64,000 bases of DNA from a bacterium (lineage in GTDB: Bacteria > CLD3 > SB21), in NCBI GenBank assembly GCA_008933615.1, contig WBUR01000015.1:1-64000 (forward strand). Direction: 5' to 3'. Below the pieces are notes generated by a model. It was not told where the DNA came from. It made no database searches and saw only the letters and a list, made by a program, of their open reading frames with translations. Below, piece by piece: positions 44,067-53,562 of the stretch (the first letter of the stretch is position 1; every line of letters begins with the position of its first letter). A program made the translations under genes and the position numbers.

Positions 44067-44909
44067 CTATCCAAAATAAATCGCAAGCAATCCGATAAAC
44101 ATCTCAATTTTTAACAAAAAACTCAAGCGGCTTATGTTATTTTTTGAATGGTCACGCCACATCGAAATTAACGTAAATAAGATGGCAGGATACATACCAA
44201 CCACTATGATCAAGAAGTAAATCAGATTATAAAAATCAACCAGAAAAACCCAAAGCGTAACGGCGATTAAAACCAGAAAAATAAACGTGGTCAAAATTAA
44301 TGCGTTGCGAATGCCGTACTCGATCGGGAAGGTTCGGGCTGACATCCGCCGGTCACCTTCAATATCTTCTATATCTTTCAAAATCTCACGGCCCCAATGA
44401 AACAAGAAAGCGAATACCGCGGGAACCACTGCCAGTTTCCACTGGCCAACAGCAACTCCCCCATAAATAAAAGCCAGTCCGGTAAAAAAACTCACCGTAA
44501 TATTTCCCATGAACGAGGTTCGCTTGAGATGCCAACTGTAAACAAATAATAAGGCAGTGGAAAAAAGCGCTATCAAAAAACACGCTATCCCGATCAAACT
44601 GCTAAAATACAGTCCAATTATATTAATGACCGCCCAATACGCCCATGCGCCGCGTGTGGAAATGTGCCCCTGCGGCAGAGCCCGTTCCGGCCTATTGATC
44701 CTGTCAATCTCAATATCGAATAGATCATTGATAATATTCGAACCGCCGCAGATCAAACTTGCGGACAATGCGGCATACAGCGCGAGGAGCCACAATCCGG
44801 GATTTTGCTGGCCTCCCGAGATGAAGAGAACGAGATATACCGCTAAAAAGGAAATGATCACATTGACAGGTCGAAGAATATTGATATAAGAATATAATTT
44901 CTTCCACAT
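44067..44909 (-). CDS. UbiA-family prenyltransferase, DGGGP-synthase-like
   Basis: A 280-residue inner-membrane enzyme with about eight or nine membrane helices. The two Asp-rich motifs that hold magnesium and the prenyl diphosphate are present: NDLFDIEIDRINRPERALPQ and DIEDIEGDRRMSARTFP. The spacing and RINRPERALPQG block resemble geranylgeranylglycerol-phosphate geranylgeranyltransferase (DGGGP synthase), used in archaeal ether lipids and also reported in FCB bacteria. Menaquinone or heme-type prenyl transfer is the alternative. No partner GGGP synthase or GGGP reductase is in the window, so the role is uncertain. Confidence 0.83.
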   Translation of the reverse strand: MWKKLYSYINILRPVNVIISFLAVYLVLFISGGQQNPGLWLLALYAALSASLICGGSNIINDLFDIEIDRINRPERALPQGHISTRGAWAYWAVINIIGLYFSSLIGIACFLIALFSTALLFVYSWHLKRTSFMGNITVSFFTGLAFIYGGVAVGQWKLAVVPAVFAFLFHWGREILKDIEDIEGDRRMSARTFPIEYGIRNALILTTFIFLVLIAVTLWVFLVDFYNLIYFLIIVVGMYPAILFTLISMWRDHSKNNISRLSFLLKIEMFIGLLAIYFG

Positions 44910-44930
44910 ATATCGCTTCGGCAGCTAAAA

Positions 44931-44960
44931 AAAAAGGGCATGCGCTGCATACCCTTTTTG
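44931..44960 (-). terminator. Rho-independent terminator after rplS
   Basis: gggcatgc (44936-44943) pairs with gcataccc (44947-44954) with one wobble, flanked by A and T runs. On the minus strand the hairpin is followed by a T run. It starts about 20 bases past the rplS stop and separates that operon from the UbiA gene. Confidence 0.75.
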
Positions 44961-44978
44961 ATTCTTAAGAATTGATAC

Positions 44979-45368
44979 TTAGTTAGGAGCAACTTCAGCC
45001 GTTTTAACCGCAGGCGTGGCTGCCGCATCCAATTGTTCATTCACTCGCGCGCTTTTCCCTGTTCGTCCTCTGAGATAGAAAAGTTTGGCTCGCCGGACTC
45101 GGCCTCTTCGAACCAGACTAACCGCAGAAATGCGGGGCGAATTCTTCAAAAAAATACGCTCAACGCCTACGCCGTTTGAAATTTTGCGAACTGTAAAACT
45201 GGCGTGAATACCGCTGCCGCGTTTTTGAATGACAACGCCTTCAAATGTCTGAACACGTTCTTTGTCGCCTTCGATAACTTTGACCTGCACGGCAACAGTA
45301 TCCCCTGGACTGAATTCCGGGATATCATTCCGTATCTGGAATGCCGTGACTGCATCAACCTTGTTCAT
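44979..45368 (-). CDS. rplS: 50S ribosomal protein L19
   Basis: L19 lies at the 30S-50S interface. The 129-residue protein has the family pattern: [53 protein letters not shown], and [23 protein letters not shown] short Ala/Thr-rich C-terminal tail is extra. It is the last gene of the ffh-rpsP-khpA-rimM-trmD-rplS block, followed by a terminator. Confidence 0.96.
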   Translation of the reverse strand: MNKVDAVTAFQIRNDIPEFSPGDTVAVQVKVIEGDKERVQTFEGVVIQKRGSGIHASFTVRKISNGVGVERIFLKNSPRISAVSLVRRGRVRRAKLFYLRGRTGKSARVNEQLDAAATPAVKTAEVAPN

Positions 45369-45406
45369 GTAACTTACCTCCGATAATATAAATGAATTAT
45401 TATTTT

Positions 45407-46141
45407 TTAAGTTTGGTTATTCCGATTCCACAAATCGGGTCTTAATTTTTGCGTTATTTCCTTCTTTTTTTTTTCACGCCAATCCTGAATATCCGCATGA
45501 TTGCCTGACAGCAGTATATTCGGAACCTTCATGCCGCGAAATTCCTCCGGCTTTGTGTAATATGGACAATCCAAAAGATCGTCCTGAAACGAATCCGACA
45601 GCGCCGACGCGGCATCGCTGAGCACGCCCGGAATAAGCCTCACGATTGCGTCCACCATGGCCATGACCGGATATTCGCCGCCGCTGCAGACAAAATCACC
45701 CATCGAGATACTCTGCGTAACCAGTTTCTCATGCACGCGTTCGTCAATACCTTTATAATGTCCGCTGATAAACACGATCCGCGATTTCAGGGAAAGTTCC
45801 ACCGCTTTTTTCTGGGTGAAAACTTCACCTTGCGGCGATAACATGATCACTTCAGTCGAATCGTCGAGATGTTGGCGGATGTGTCCATCGCCCGTGATCG
45901 GCGGTATCTGAAACAGATCCTCCACGCATCGAAATATCGGCTCGGCCTGAAGTATCATTCCGCCGCCTCCGCCGTAGGGCGTATCATCGATCGTTCGGTG
46001 TTTGTCCGTTGCGTATTTCCGCAGATCGTGATTGACCACTGCAGCACATTCACGCTTCATCGCCCGTCCGACCATGCTGTAAGAAAATGCTTCTTCCATC
46101 ATCGTTGGGAATGCGGTAATGATGTCGATCCGGAGCGCCAT
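45407..46141 (-). CDS. trmD: tRNA (guanine-N1)-methyltransferase
   Basis: TrmD methylates G37 of tRNAs to prevent frameshifting. The 244-residue protein has [20 protein letters not shown], the [17 protein letters not shown] loop, the trefoil-knot SAM site [15 protein letters not shown] and [20 protein letters not shown]. Length and order (rimM-trmD-rplS) are standard. The leader between rimM and trmD has no clear ribosome site. Confidence 0.96.
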   Translation of the reverse strand: MALRIDIITAFPTMMEEAFSYSMVGRAMKRECAAVVNHDLRKYATDKHRTIDDTPYGGGGGMILQAEPIFRCVEDLFQIPPITGDGHIRQHLDDSTEVIMLSPQGEVFTQKKAVELSLKSRIVFISGHYKGIDERVHEKLVTQSISMGDFVCSGGEYPVMAMVDAIVRLIPGVLSDAASALSDSFQDDLLDCPYYTKPEEFRGMKVPNILLSGNHADIQDWREKKKKEITQKLRPDLWNRNNQT

Positions 46142-46180
46142 AGTCTTATTATTTTAAATGAACATTTGTCCCATATGGGA

Positions 46181-46696
46181 CTATTCTATCAACCCGTCAA
46201 TAACATGAACAGTTATTGTCCTTTTCTTCTTGTCAATAAACGTGACAAATTCCTCTACCGCCGGAATAAGGCTTTTTTTCCCGTCGTGAAGCACTTCGTA
46301 GATATCATAAGCCGACTGCGAATAGATATCATTCAAAACGCCTCTTTTTCTTCCGGTCTCATCAACGATATCCATGCCGATGAGATCTTCCACATAAAAT
46401 TCATTCTTCGGTAACTTGGGCAAATCCGATTTGTCAATGAGCAAATAACCGCCGGAAAACTTATCGGCTTCCGTACGGTCCGCAATCTCTTTAAACTTTA
46501 CAATTCCCTCCGTTTGCGTAATCCGAATTTTCTCTATCTGAACTTCCTGGACTTTGTTAAACCGATCTGCCAGATATAATTTGATCCCGGTGTTCATCTT
46601 ATCAAAGTGCTTATTCACCGGCGTAAACTTCAATTCGCCCTTTATTCCATGCCCGCGCAGTATCTTTGCAATACGATACAGATTTAAATCATCCAC
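46181..46696 (-). CDS. rimM: Ribosome maturation factor RimM
   Basis: RimM helps assemble the 30S head. The 171-residue protein has the N-terminal RimM beta-barrel (YRIAKILRGHGIKGELK) and a PRC-barrel C-terminal domain (EFYVEDLIGMDIVDETG, then LIPAVEEFVTFIDKKKRTI and VHVIDGLIE). It follows khpA by 12 bases in the conserved block. Confidence 0.94.
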   Translation of the reverse strand: MDDLNLYRIAKILRGHGIKGELKFTPVNKHFDKMNTGIKLYLADRFNKVQEVQIEKIRITQTEGIVKFKEIADRTEADKFSGGYLLIDKSDLPKLPKNEFYVEDLIGMDIVDETGRKRGVLNDIYSQSAYDIYEVLHDGKKSLIPAVEEFVTFIDKKKRTITVHVIDGLIE

Positions 46697-46708
46697 GAAC
46701 TGTCTTAC

Positions 46709-46939
46709 TTACTCTAATATTTCCAAAACGGCGCGTTTCCCGGCTCGGGCAGAAGCGGCAGCCAAAAGTGTCCTGAGCGCTTTGGCGTTTTGACCGCGTT
46801 TCCCAATCACTTTGCCGAGATCGCCTTGTCCAACTTTTAGTTCGAAAACCGTTACTCGTTCTCCGTCAATTTCCGATACCACTACCTCTTCCGGTTTGTC
46901 AACCAGGTGTTTGACTACGAACTCAATAAAGTTCTGCAT
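46709..46939 (-). CDS. khpA: KH-domain RNA-binding protein KhpA
   Basis: A 76-residue single-KH protein. The KH GXXG loop is in DLGKVIGKRGQNAKALRTLL, and the N-terminal part matches the YlqC/KhpA family (FIEFVVKHLVDKPEEV). It has an AGGAGG ribosome site. In other bacteria KhpA works with KhpB on small RNAs and cell division or ribosome assembly. The position between rpsP and rimM is conserved. Confidence 0.94.
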   Translation of the reverse strand: MQNFIEFVVKHLVDKPEEVVVSEIDGERVTVFELKVGQGDLGKVIGKRGQNAKALRTLLAAASARAGKRAVLEILE

Positions 46940-47019
46940 CGCGATGCCTCCTTCAAGTTAGAGTTTCTAGTTCTGTCGCACTTCGATATAGTTCCGATGA
47001 GCGGGAGACGCCCAATTTA

Positions 47020-47442
47020 TTATTCGGCCGCCGGTGCAGCCGGTTCGGTCTTAACCTCTGCTTTTGTTTCCGTTTTCTTCTTCAACGCTTTGGTCTTTTT
47101 TACGCGTTTGGCCGCAGCTTTTTCGCCTTGCTTGGCGCGCCACTTTTCCATTTCCGCCTGAATTTCTTCCGCTGCCATTCCTTTAGCCGTCAATCTCCAC
47201 TTGTGCAAAATACCGGCTTTACGAAGAAGGCTTTTGACCGTATCAGAGGGCTGCGCGCCCTGAGACAACCACTTCAGCGCTTTTGCTTCATCGATGGTGA
47301 CTTTGGGCGGCGTCACGATAGAATCATAACTGCCGATACGTTCAATATAATCGCCGTCGCGTTTGCGCGTGCCGTGAGTCGCAACAATTTTGTAAAAAGG
47401 TCTGTGCGTCTTCCCGCCTCTTTGCATTCTTAATTTAACCAA
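47020..47442 (-). CDS. rpsP: 30S ribosomal protein S16
   Basis: S16 is an early 30S assembly protein. MVKLRMQRGGKTHRPFYKIV and RDGDYIERIGSYDS are family motifs, and KWLSQGAQPSDTVKSLLRKA completes the domain. The C-terminal 50 residues are Lys/Ala/Glu-rich. The start is TTG at 47442 (GGAGG nine bases upstream), because the canonical MVK N-terminus begins there and no ATG fits. It is separated by 120 bases from the AT-rich gene inserted upstream. Confidence 0.95.
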   Translation of the reverse strand: MVKLRMQRGGKTHRPFYKIVATHGTRKRDGDYIERIGSYDSIVTPPKVTIDEAKALKWLSQGAQPSDTVKSLLRKAGILHKWRLTAKGMAAEEIQAEMEKWRAKQGEKAAAKRVKKTKALKKKTETKAEVKTEPAAPAAE

Positions 47443-47562
47443 GTTCGATATCCTCCGTTTGAAATAATGAAATATATAAAGTTAACAAATTTCCAGATAT
47501 TCTCTAAGGGTCATAATTTTATTAAATTCAACGTTCATAATCAATATTTTTATTGCTTTTTA

Positions 47563-49143
47563 TTACTTTTTATTACTCCTATTGTTTCTTATTTGTTTTT
47601 CAATTATTGATAAATCTTCTTTTAATTCTGCACTGTTAGGTAAATGCTTCAGGCCTTCCAGAATTATCTCACGTGCTGCATACAAATTGAACTCTCTAAC
47701 TTTCGCCATGGCAGTTTCGTGGTAAACGTAAGCCAAAGCTCTGTTTATATATGCATTGGATGAATCAATTTCATAGGCTCTTAACAACTGCTCCTTTGCT
47801 AATTTAGCATTCGTCTTCATTAGGTCAGAATTCAGTACATTGAATGTAACTATTGTGCAAAAAGTTTCCTTAACAATTGCATATTCAGTAAACTTCATAA
47901 GAAGCGAATCCATGAGCGACAATGCAAATTTAGAGTTACCTGAGCGTGATAAACTATTTGCGTAATGACAACCAAAATTCACGTAGGTTTCGGTTACTTT
48001 TGAATCTTCAACATTCTGTAAATAAAGTGATTCTATTTTTTCAAAGGCCTTCTTGTAATTTCCTTTGTTATAATCTGAAATTGCCCAATTATAAGAGAGA
48101 GTTCTATCGTAATTTGCTAACTGCTTCAGAAGACTTGAATCTTGCGGAATGGTTAACCTTGTTTTTTCTAACACTTTTTGACCTTTTACAAAATCAAAAC
48201 GATCTGCAACATAGTAATTAATAACGTTGCCCAACAATGGTAAAACAGCCGCAACAAATACAGTATCACGATGCATCATTTCTAAACCTCTTGTAAGCAC
48301 GGATTCGAGTTCAACAAATTGGTTTTTGTATGACAATCGATCACACCATTCTCCGAAGGTTAGCCTGTACAATTGACTAAATTTTTGATTTGAAGAATCC
48401 AAAAAAACTGCTTTTTCAAAAGAACTCAGAGCATCTGAATTCTTTTGTTCATCCAAATAAGAGACTCCTAAATTTGAATATGATATAGCGAGTACTTTAT
48501 CCTTGTGAGCCGGCTCGGAACGATCAACGAATTCATTATAAACCGCATCTATCCCTTTTGATTTGAGTTCATCTGTTGTTATGAATTTATAACGTAAAAG
48601 AAATTTAATGGTCTCTTCCTTATCTTCTTTCGAATCATATCCCGAAACCGCATCTGTCATTTCAACTTTTACTTGGTTTCCGTCTTCGGTCGTTACAACC
48701 GGATAAATATGAGTTGGAGAAGCATACAAGGTTACGGGAATTGAAAAGGATCCGCATAATTGATAAAACAAAACACTCGCTGTAAAGCAATTATAGGTTC
48801 TGTCTATAAAGATCTTCGAAAGACGGGTATTTTCAATATATTTTCTAAAAATGTTTTTGTGCAAGAATGCGTAAATTATGCGTGCCTTTTTCTCAATATT
48901 GTATTTAGGTTTTATTTCACTCTTCAAGTAATCATTTGTCATTTTGAGACTAGACTGCCAATGAACCCACTTGACCGAATCATTAATGCCCTCGGATACC
49001 ATTATCAATTTACAAATGTCCGTTGAATCGCGGAAGGCTTTGTTTACTAGAATTGTTTTTTCTTCATCCGAAGAATAATTAAGTTCCTGAGAAAATAAGT
49101 TGGTACCAGACAAAACAGCAATTGTCAAAAACAAAATTCTCAT
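47563..49143 (-). CDS. Exported TPR protein with transglutaminase-like domain, AT-rich, possible insertion
   Basis: A 526-residue exported protein (signal peptide MRILFLTIAVLSG, cut near LFSQ). Residues 60-190 look like a transglutaminase/papain-like fold: NCFTASVLFYQLCG with a Cys, followed by ASPTHIYPVV with a His. TPR repeats follow (VLAISYSNLGVSYLDEQKN, about 220-520). The gene is visibly AT-rich: line 48001-48060 has 16 G+C of 60, whereas 49921-49980 in ffh has 25. It sits ten bases after ffh and 120 bases before rpsP, interrupting a widely conserved gene order, so horizontal gain is likely. Function unknown. Confidence 0.75.
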   Translation of the reverse strand: MRILFLTIAVLSGTNLFSQELNYSSDEEKTILVNKAFRDSTDICKLIMVSEGINDSVKWVHWQSSLKMTNDYLKSEIKPKYNIEKKARIIYAFLHKNIFRKYIENTRLSKIFIDRTYNCFTASVLFYQLCGSFSIPVTLYASPTHIYPVVTTEDGNQVKVEMTDAVSGYDSKEDKEETIKFLLRYKFITTDELKSKGIDAVYNEFVDRSEPAHKDKVLAISYSNLGVSYLDEQKNSDALSSFEKAVFLDSSNQKFSQLYRLTFGEWCDRLSYKNQFVELESVLTRGLEMMHRDTVFVAAVLPLLGNVINYYVADRFDFVKGQKVLEKTRLTIPQDSSLLKQLANYDRTLSYNWAISDYNKGNYKKAFEKIESLYLQNVEDSKVTETYVNFGCHYANSLSRSGNSKFALSLMDSLLMKFTEYAIVKETFCTIVTFNVLNSDLMKTNAKLAKEQLLRAYEIDSSNAYINRALAYVYHETAMAKVREFNLYAAREIILEGLKHLPNSAELKEDLSIIEKQIRNNRSNKK

Positions 49144-49152
49144 GGAAAATCC

Positions 49153-50490
49153 CTACATTTTTCCGAACGGCATCATTTTCATCATATCCGCTGGATTCAT
49201 TTTGCCCATTTTTTTCATCATTTTCTGCATATCGCCAAATTGTTTCAATAGCCGATTGACATCCTGCACTGACGATCCGCTGCCCTTTGCAACCCGCATG
49301 CGTCTCCTCCCGTCCAAAATTTGCGGTCGTACGCGCTCTTTCGGCGTCATGGAAGACACGATCGCTTCCATCCGAACAAGCGTTTTATCATCAATATTCA
49401 AATTTTTTATCTTGTTGCCGACACCCGGGATCATACCGAGAATACTTTCAAGTGAACCTAATTTTTTTATCTGTTTAAGTTGGTCGGCAAAATCTTCGAG
49501 CGTAAATTCGTTTTTACGGAATTTTTCTTCCAGTTGCTGTGCTTTTTCGATATCAATGGTTTCTTGAGCTTTTTCAACGAGGCTTACAATGTCGCCCATT
49601 CCCAATATACGCGATGCCATTCGCTCAGGATGAAATTCTTCCATCGCATCCATTTTTTCGCCGGTACTAATGAACTTGATCGGCTTGCCCGTAATGCTGC
49701 GAATGGAAAGCGCAGCGCCCCCGCGGGTATCGCCGTCAAGTTTCGTCAGCACCACGCCGTCAAAATCCAGGCGGCTAACAAATTCCTTCGCCGTATTAAC
49801 CGCATCTTGTCCGGTCATACCGTCCGCAACAAAGAGAATTTCACTCGGCTTGCTCTTGAGTTTGATATGCTCAAGTTCTTTCATCAGCGTGTCGTCAATG
49901 TGGAGGCGGCCGGCGGTATCGAGGATAACCACATCCTTTGTGTGCTGACGTGCATACGTAATGGAGTCGAAACAAATTTTTACCGGATCGTTTGTTTTGG
50001 CTTCTTCCGGCGTAAAAGTCAAAACGCCAAGCGACTGCCCAAGCACCTGGAGTTGCTCCGCCGCAGCAGGACGATATACGTCGGCGGCAACGAGCATTGG
50101 CCGTTTGCCTCGTTTGATCAGATACTGAGCCAACTTTCCGCTGAAGGTTGTTTTACCTGAACCCTGAAGCCCGACGATCATGATCACAGTCGGAGGCATC
50201 CCCGCATGCCGGATCGGAGCATTTTCGCCGCCCAGCATGGCGACCAATTCGTCATGGATAATTTTGACAAATTGCTCGCCGGGACTAACGCTGTGAAGAA
50301 CGTCTTGTCCTAATGCCTTGGTTGTCGCCTGTTCGATAAATTCCTTGACAACTTTGAAATTAACGTCTGCTTCCAGGAGCGCAACACGAATTTCACGCAA
50401 CGCATCGGAAATATTTTTCTCGTTGATCGAAGTGCGCCCGCCGAGTTTGCGAAAGACGCTTTCGATTTTTAGTGACAGATCGTTGAACAT
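49153..50490 (-). CDS. ffh: Signal recognition particle protein Ffh
   Basis: Ffh binds signal sequences of nascent membrane proteins and delivers them to FtsY. The 445-residue protein has the N domain, the GTPase G domain (GLQGSGKTTFSGKLAQ, DTAGRL, TKLDGDTRGGA) and the Met-rich M domain (MMKKMGKMNPADMMKMMP) at the C-terminus. It follows typA by 12 bases and begins the conserved translation block. No SRP RNA gene was seen in the window. Confidence 0.96.
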   Translation of the reverse strand: MFNDLSLKIESVFRKLGGRTSINEKNISDALREIRVALLEADVNFKVVKEFIEQATTKALGQDVLHSVSPGEQFVKIIHDELVAMLGGENAPIRHAGMPPTVIMIVGLQGSGKTTFSGKLAQYLIKRGKRPMLVAADVYRPAAAEQLQVLGQSLGVLTFTPEEAKTNDPVKICFDSITYARQHTKDVVILDTAGRLHIDDTLMKELEHIKLKSKPSEILFVADGMTGQDAVNTAKEFVSRLDFDGVVLTKLDGDTRGGAALSIRSITGKPIKFISTGEKMDAMEEFHPERMASRILGMGDIVSLVEKAQETIDIEKAQQLEEKFRKNEFTLEDFADQLKQIKKLGSLESILGMIPGVGNKIKNLNIDDKTLVRMEAIVSSMTPKERVRPQILDGRRRMRVAKGSGSSVQDVNRLLKQFGDMQKMMKKMGKMNPADMMKMMPFGKM

Positions 50491-50502
50491 ACTCTGATTT
50501 TC

Positions 50503-52374
50503 TTAATCCCTTTTTCTTCTTTCATCTCTGCGGCGGTCGGTTTCTTTAAGCAACTTCTTTCGCAGACGCAAATTTAACGGCGTTATCTCGACCAATTCAT
50601 CGTCATTGATAAATTCGATGTAATCTTCAAGACTCAACGGATGGATCGTATCGAGTCGAACGGCATCATCAGTGCCCGATGCGCGCATATTCGTTAATTT
50701 TTTTCCTTTCCCGACATTCACTACAATATCATTGTCGCGGGAATGTTCACCGATGATCATACCTTCGTATACGGCTATCGTCGGGCCCACGATCAGCATG
50801 CCGCGTTCCTGCAAATTCCATAATGCAAACGCGGACGTTTCCGTGTTTTCCATTGAAATCATTACCCCATTGCTGCGTCCCGGTATGTCGCCTTTATAAG
50901 GCTGATAATCGTGAAAATTATGATAGATCACGCCCGTTCCGCGTGTATCGGTCAAAAAATCACCGCGATACCCGATCAAGCCGCGCGCCGGAATTACGAA
51001 CTCGATTTTCACCTGCCCGTTTTCAAGATGAATGAGGTTTTTCATTTCCGCTTTGCGTTTTCCGAGTTTCTCGATTACGACGCCCATATATTGTTCAGGC
51101 ACATCAATGACCAAATACTCCATCGGTTCCATCATCTGACCGTCCATCTTCTTCAAAATCACTTCGGGACGGGAAACCTGAAACTCATACCCTTCGCGGC
51201 GCATAGTTTCGATCAGGATGCATAAATGAAGTTCACCGCGTCCGGAAACTTTGAACGTATCCATGCTTTCGGTGTCTTCAACTTTCAGTGCCAAATTGGA
51301 TAACAGTTCTTTGTACAATCTCTCGCGCAAATGGCGGGAAGTGACAAACTTACCATCCAGCCCGGCAAACGGAGAATTATTTACGATGAAGTTCATCGAG
51401 ATCGTCGGCTCATCGATATGAATCGGTTCGAGCGCCTCCGGGTTTTTCGGATCGGCAATCGTTTCGCCGATCTGTATTTCTTCTAGCCCCGCAATGGATA
51501 CGATTTCGCCGGCATACGCTTCATCCACTTCTTCGCGTTTTAGCTTTTCAAATGCATACAACTTAACCACTTTTCCGTTGTATTGACTCCCGTCTTTCTT
51601 GATCACGGTCACTTGCTGGCCCAGTTTGACCAAACCGCGCGTGATACGGCCAATTGAAATCCGTCCGAGAAAATCCGAGTAATCAATATTCGTCACCAAC
51701 ATTTGAAACGGTGATTCTTTATCGCCCGGCGGCAGAGGAATGGTAGAAACTATGGAATCAAAAAGCGGATCTAAATTATCACTATCCTGATCCAGTTCAT
51801 ATTTTGCGTAACCTAATTTAGCGGAAGAATAGACTGTCGTAAAATCCAACTGATGGTCGTTGGCACCAAGCTCAAGAAATAAGCTGAACACTTCGTCCAA
51901 CACCTCGTGAGGACGGGCGCCGGGACGGTCGATTTTATTGATCACTACGATCGGGGTCAGATTCAGTTCTAGCGATTTCTTCAAAACAAATTTTGTTTGC
52001 GGCATCGGTCCGTCAAACGCGTCTACGAGCAGTAATACGCCGTCGACCATTTTCAGGATACGTTCCACCTCGCCGCCGAAATCCGCGTGACCAGGCGTAT
52101 CAACGATATTGATTTTAGTATCTTTATAACGAATGGACGTGTTTTTTGCAAGAATCGTTATGCCGCGCTCACGTTCGAGGTCATTGGAATCCATCACGCG
52201 GTCGGTAATTTTCTGATTGTCACGATACGCGCCGGTTTGCTGCAGCATCTTGTCAACCAATGTGGTTTTCCCATGATCGACGTGAGCGATGATCGCAATA
52301 TTTCGAATATCCTTTCTTAATTCCACAATCGATTCACTTTCTTTTTTTTCAATAACGTCCGCATCTTCGATCAT
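50503..52374 (-). CDS. typA: Translational GTPase TypA/BipA
   Basis: TypA binds ribosomes and aids 50S assembly and stress responses. The 623-residue protein has an extra 20-residue N-terminus, then the G domain: [43 protein letters not shown] and [10 protein letters not shown]. Domains II, III and V follow, with the TypA-specific C-terminal part ([33 protein letters not shown]). It is divergent from fdhD across 233 bases. Confidence 0.95.
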   Translation of the reverse strand: MIEDADVIEKKESESIVELRKDIRNIAIIAHVDHGKTTLVDKMLQQTGAYRDNQKITDRVMDSNDLERERGITILAKNTSIRYKDTKINIVDTPGHADFGGEVERILKMVDGVLLLVDAFDGPMPQTKFVLKKSLELNLTPIVVINKIDRPGARPHEVLDEVFSLFLELGANDHQLDFTTVYSSAKLGYAKYELDQDSDNLDPLFDSIVSTIPLPPGDKESPFQMLVTNIDYSDFLGRISIGRITRGLVKLGQQVTVIKKDGSQYNGKVVKLYAFEKLKREEVDEAYAGEIVSIAGLEEIQIGETIADPKNPEALEPIHIDEPTISMNFIVNNSPFAGLDGKFVTSRHLRERLYKELLSNLALKVEDTESMDTFKVSGRGELHLCILIETMRREGYEFQVSRPEVILKKMDGQMMEPMEYLVIDVPEQYMGVVIEKLGKRKAEMKNLIHLENGQVKIEFVIPARGLIGYRGDFLTDTRGTGVIYHNFHDYQPYKGDIPGRSNGVMISMENTETSAFALWNLQERGMLIVGPTIAVYEGMIIGEHSRDNDIVVNVGKGKKLTNMRASGTDDAVRLDTIHPLSLEDYIEFINDDELVEITPLNLRLRKKLLKETDRRRDERRKRD

Positions 52375-52607
52375 ACTTCTCCGTTCTTATAACGTAAAAA
52401 AATCAACACATTAGCTGTTTTTACCAAAGTGCGCCAAATATATAGCAACACACCTATAAAAACAAGGTTTTTTAATTATTTCGCCATTCAAATATTCAGT
52501 GATCCTTTCTTTAATATAAGGCAGGACTGGGCGAATACTTCCCTTTTATTTTTAATTTAGATTGCCTATTTTGAATTATAAACATATACGTAATTTTTCC
52601 AAATCCG

Positions 52608-53426
52608 ATGAAAAAGTCTACTGAAAAATTTGTCATTCACTCCTATCGTTCCGGTAAATGGCATGAGGCAGGAGATACGCTCACAGTAGAAGAACCGCTG
52701 GAGATTCATGTCTGGCAAGACGATGATGAAACCACTAGACTGCTAGCGACTACTATGCGCACACCAGGCCACGACGATGAACTCGGTATTGGTTTTCTTT
52801 TTTCAGAAGGACTTATTACTAATTATTCTCAGGTTCGCAGCATTGAACAAAGAACTCCGAACTCTACTTTCATACAGGTCGATACCGGAACTTTTGCAAA
52901 GATCAAGCATTCAGAAAGCCTTAACCGTTATTCTTTTGTTAACGCCAGCTGTGGTATTTGCGGCAGAACGTCAATCGAGGATCTTCGCGCAAAGGGATTT
53001 ACACGAATTGAGTCCACGATGACCGTTCCTCCGCATGTCCTGCTTGACCTCCCAAATCAAATGCGATCAGCGCAGAAAATTTTTCATTATACGGGCGGTT
53101 TACATGCGGCGGGATTATTCGATGCAAGAGGTGAATCCATTTGTTTGCGAGAGGACATCGGGCGGCACAATGCCGTAGATAAGATCATCGGAGATGCCTG
53201 GCTGCGAGAGCTTCTGCCTTTGCCTATACAGATTCTTATGGTCAGCGGCCGTTTGAGTTATGAAATTGTTCAGAAGACATTAAGCGCGCGTATCCCTATT
53301 CTTGCAGCCGTATCCGCGCCTTCCCATTTAGCGGTAAAAGTAGCGCACGAATTTGGGATCACTTTGATAGGATTTTTGCGAGACGACCGGTTTAATGTTT
53401 ATACAAACGCGGAACGAATAAGATGA
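52608..53426 (+). CDS. fdhD: Formate dehydrogenase accessory sulfurtransferase FdhD
   Basis: FdhD delivers sulfur to the molybdenum cofactor of formate dehydrogenases. The 272-residue protein has the cysteine loop CGICGR that carries the sulfur, the TPGHDDELGIGFLFSEGL start region, GGLHAAGLF, CLREDIGRHNAVDKIIG and MVSGRLSYEIVQK. The plus-strand orientation is unusual here. No formate dehydrogenase is in the window; with moaD and moaE it implies one elsewhere. A two-way terminator follows. Confidence 0.95.
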   Translation: MKKSTEKFVIHSYRSGKWHEAGDTLTVEEPLEIHVWQDDDETTRLLATTMRTPGHDDELGIGFLFSEGLITNYSQVRSIEQRTPNSTFIQVDTGTFAKIKHSESLNRYSFVNASCGICGRTSIEDLRAKGFTRIESTMTVPPHVLLDLPNQMRSAQKIFHYTGGLHAAGLFDARGESICLREDIGRHNAVDKIIGDAWLRELLPLPIQILMVSGRLSYEIVQKTLSARIPILAAVSAPSHLAVKVAHEFGITLIGFLRDDRFNVYTNAERIR

Positions 53427-53502
53427 ATCGAAATACTATAACTGATTTTCTTCCAAGCTAATGCTTACTAATCGAGGAAAAACTTTCCGCGAAATCACTG
53501 AA

Positions 53503-53541
53503 TAAAAAAAGCCTCGTCTGCACAATGCTGACGAGGTTTTC
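53503..53541. terminator. Bidirectional terminator between fdhD and the acyl-CoA dehydrogenase gene
   Basis: A hairpin with cctcgtc (53512-53518) and gacgagg (53530-53536) is flanked by an A run on the left and T's on the right. It ends fdhD (plus strand) and, read on the other strand where the A run becomes a T run, the acyl-CoA dehydrogenase gene. Confidence 0.78.
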
Positions 53542-53562
53542 GAGTGTCCTATTATTTTTAAC

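Noticed and set aside
49480-50160. Long plus-strand open frame inside ffh
   Set aside because: Antisense to a clear Ffh GTPase domain; its composition is that of a shadow frame.
52375-52607. Divergent promoter pair between typA and fdhD
   Set aside because: The gap is AT-rich and must hold promoters, but no -35/-10 pair stood out enough to call.
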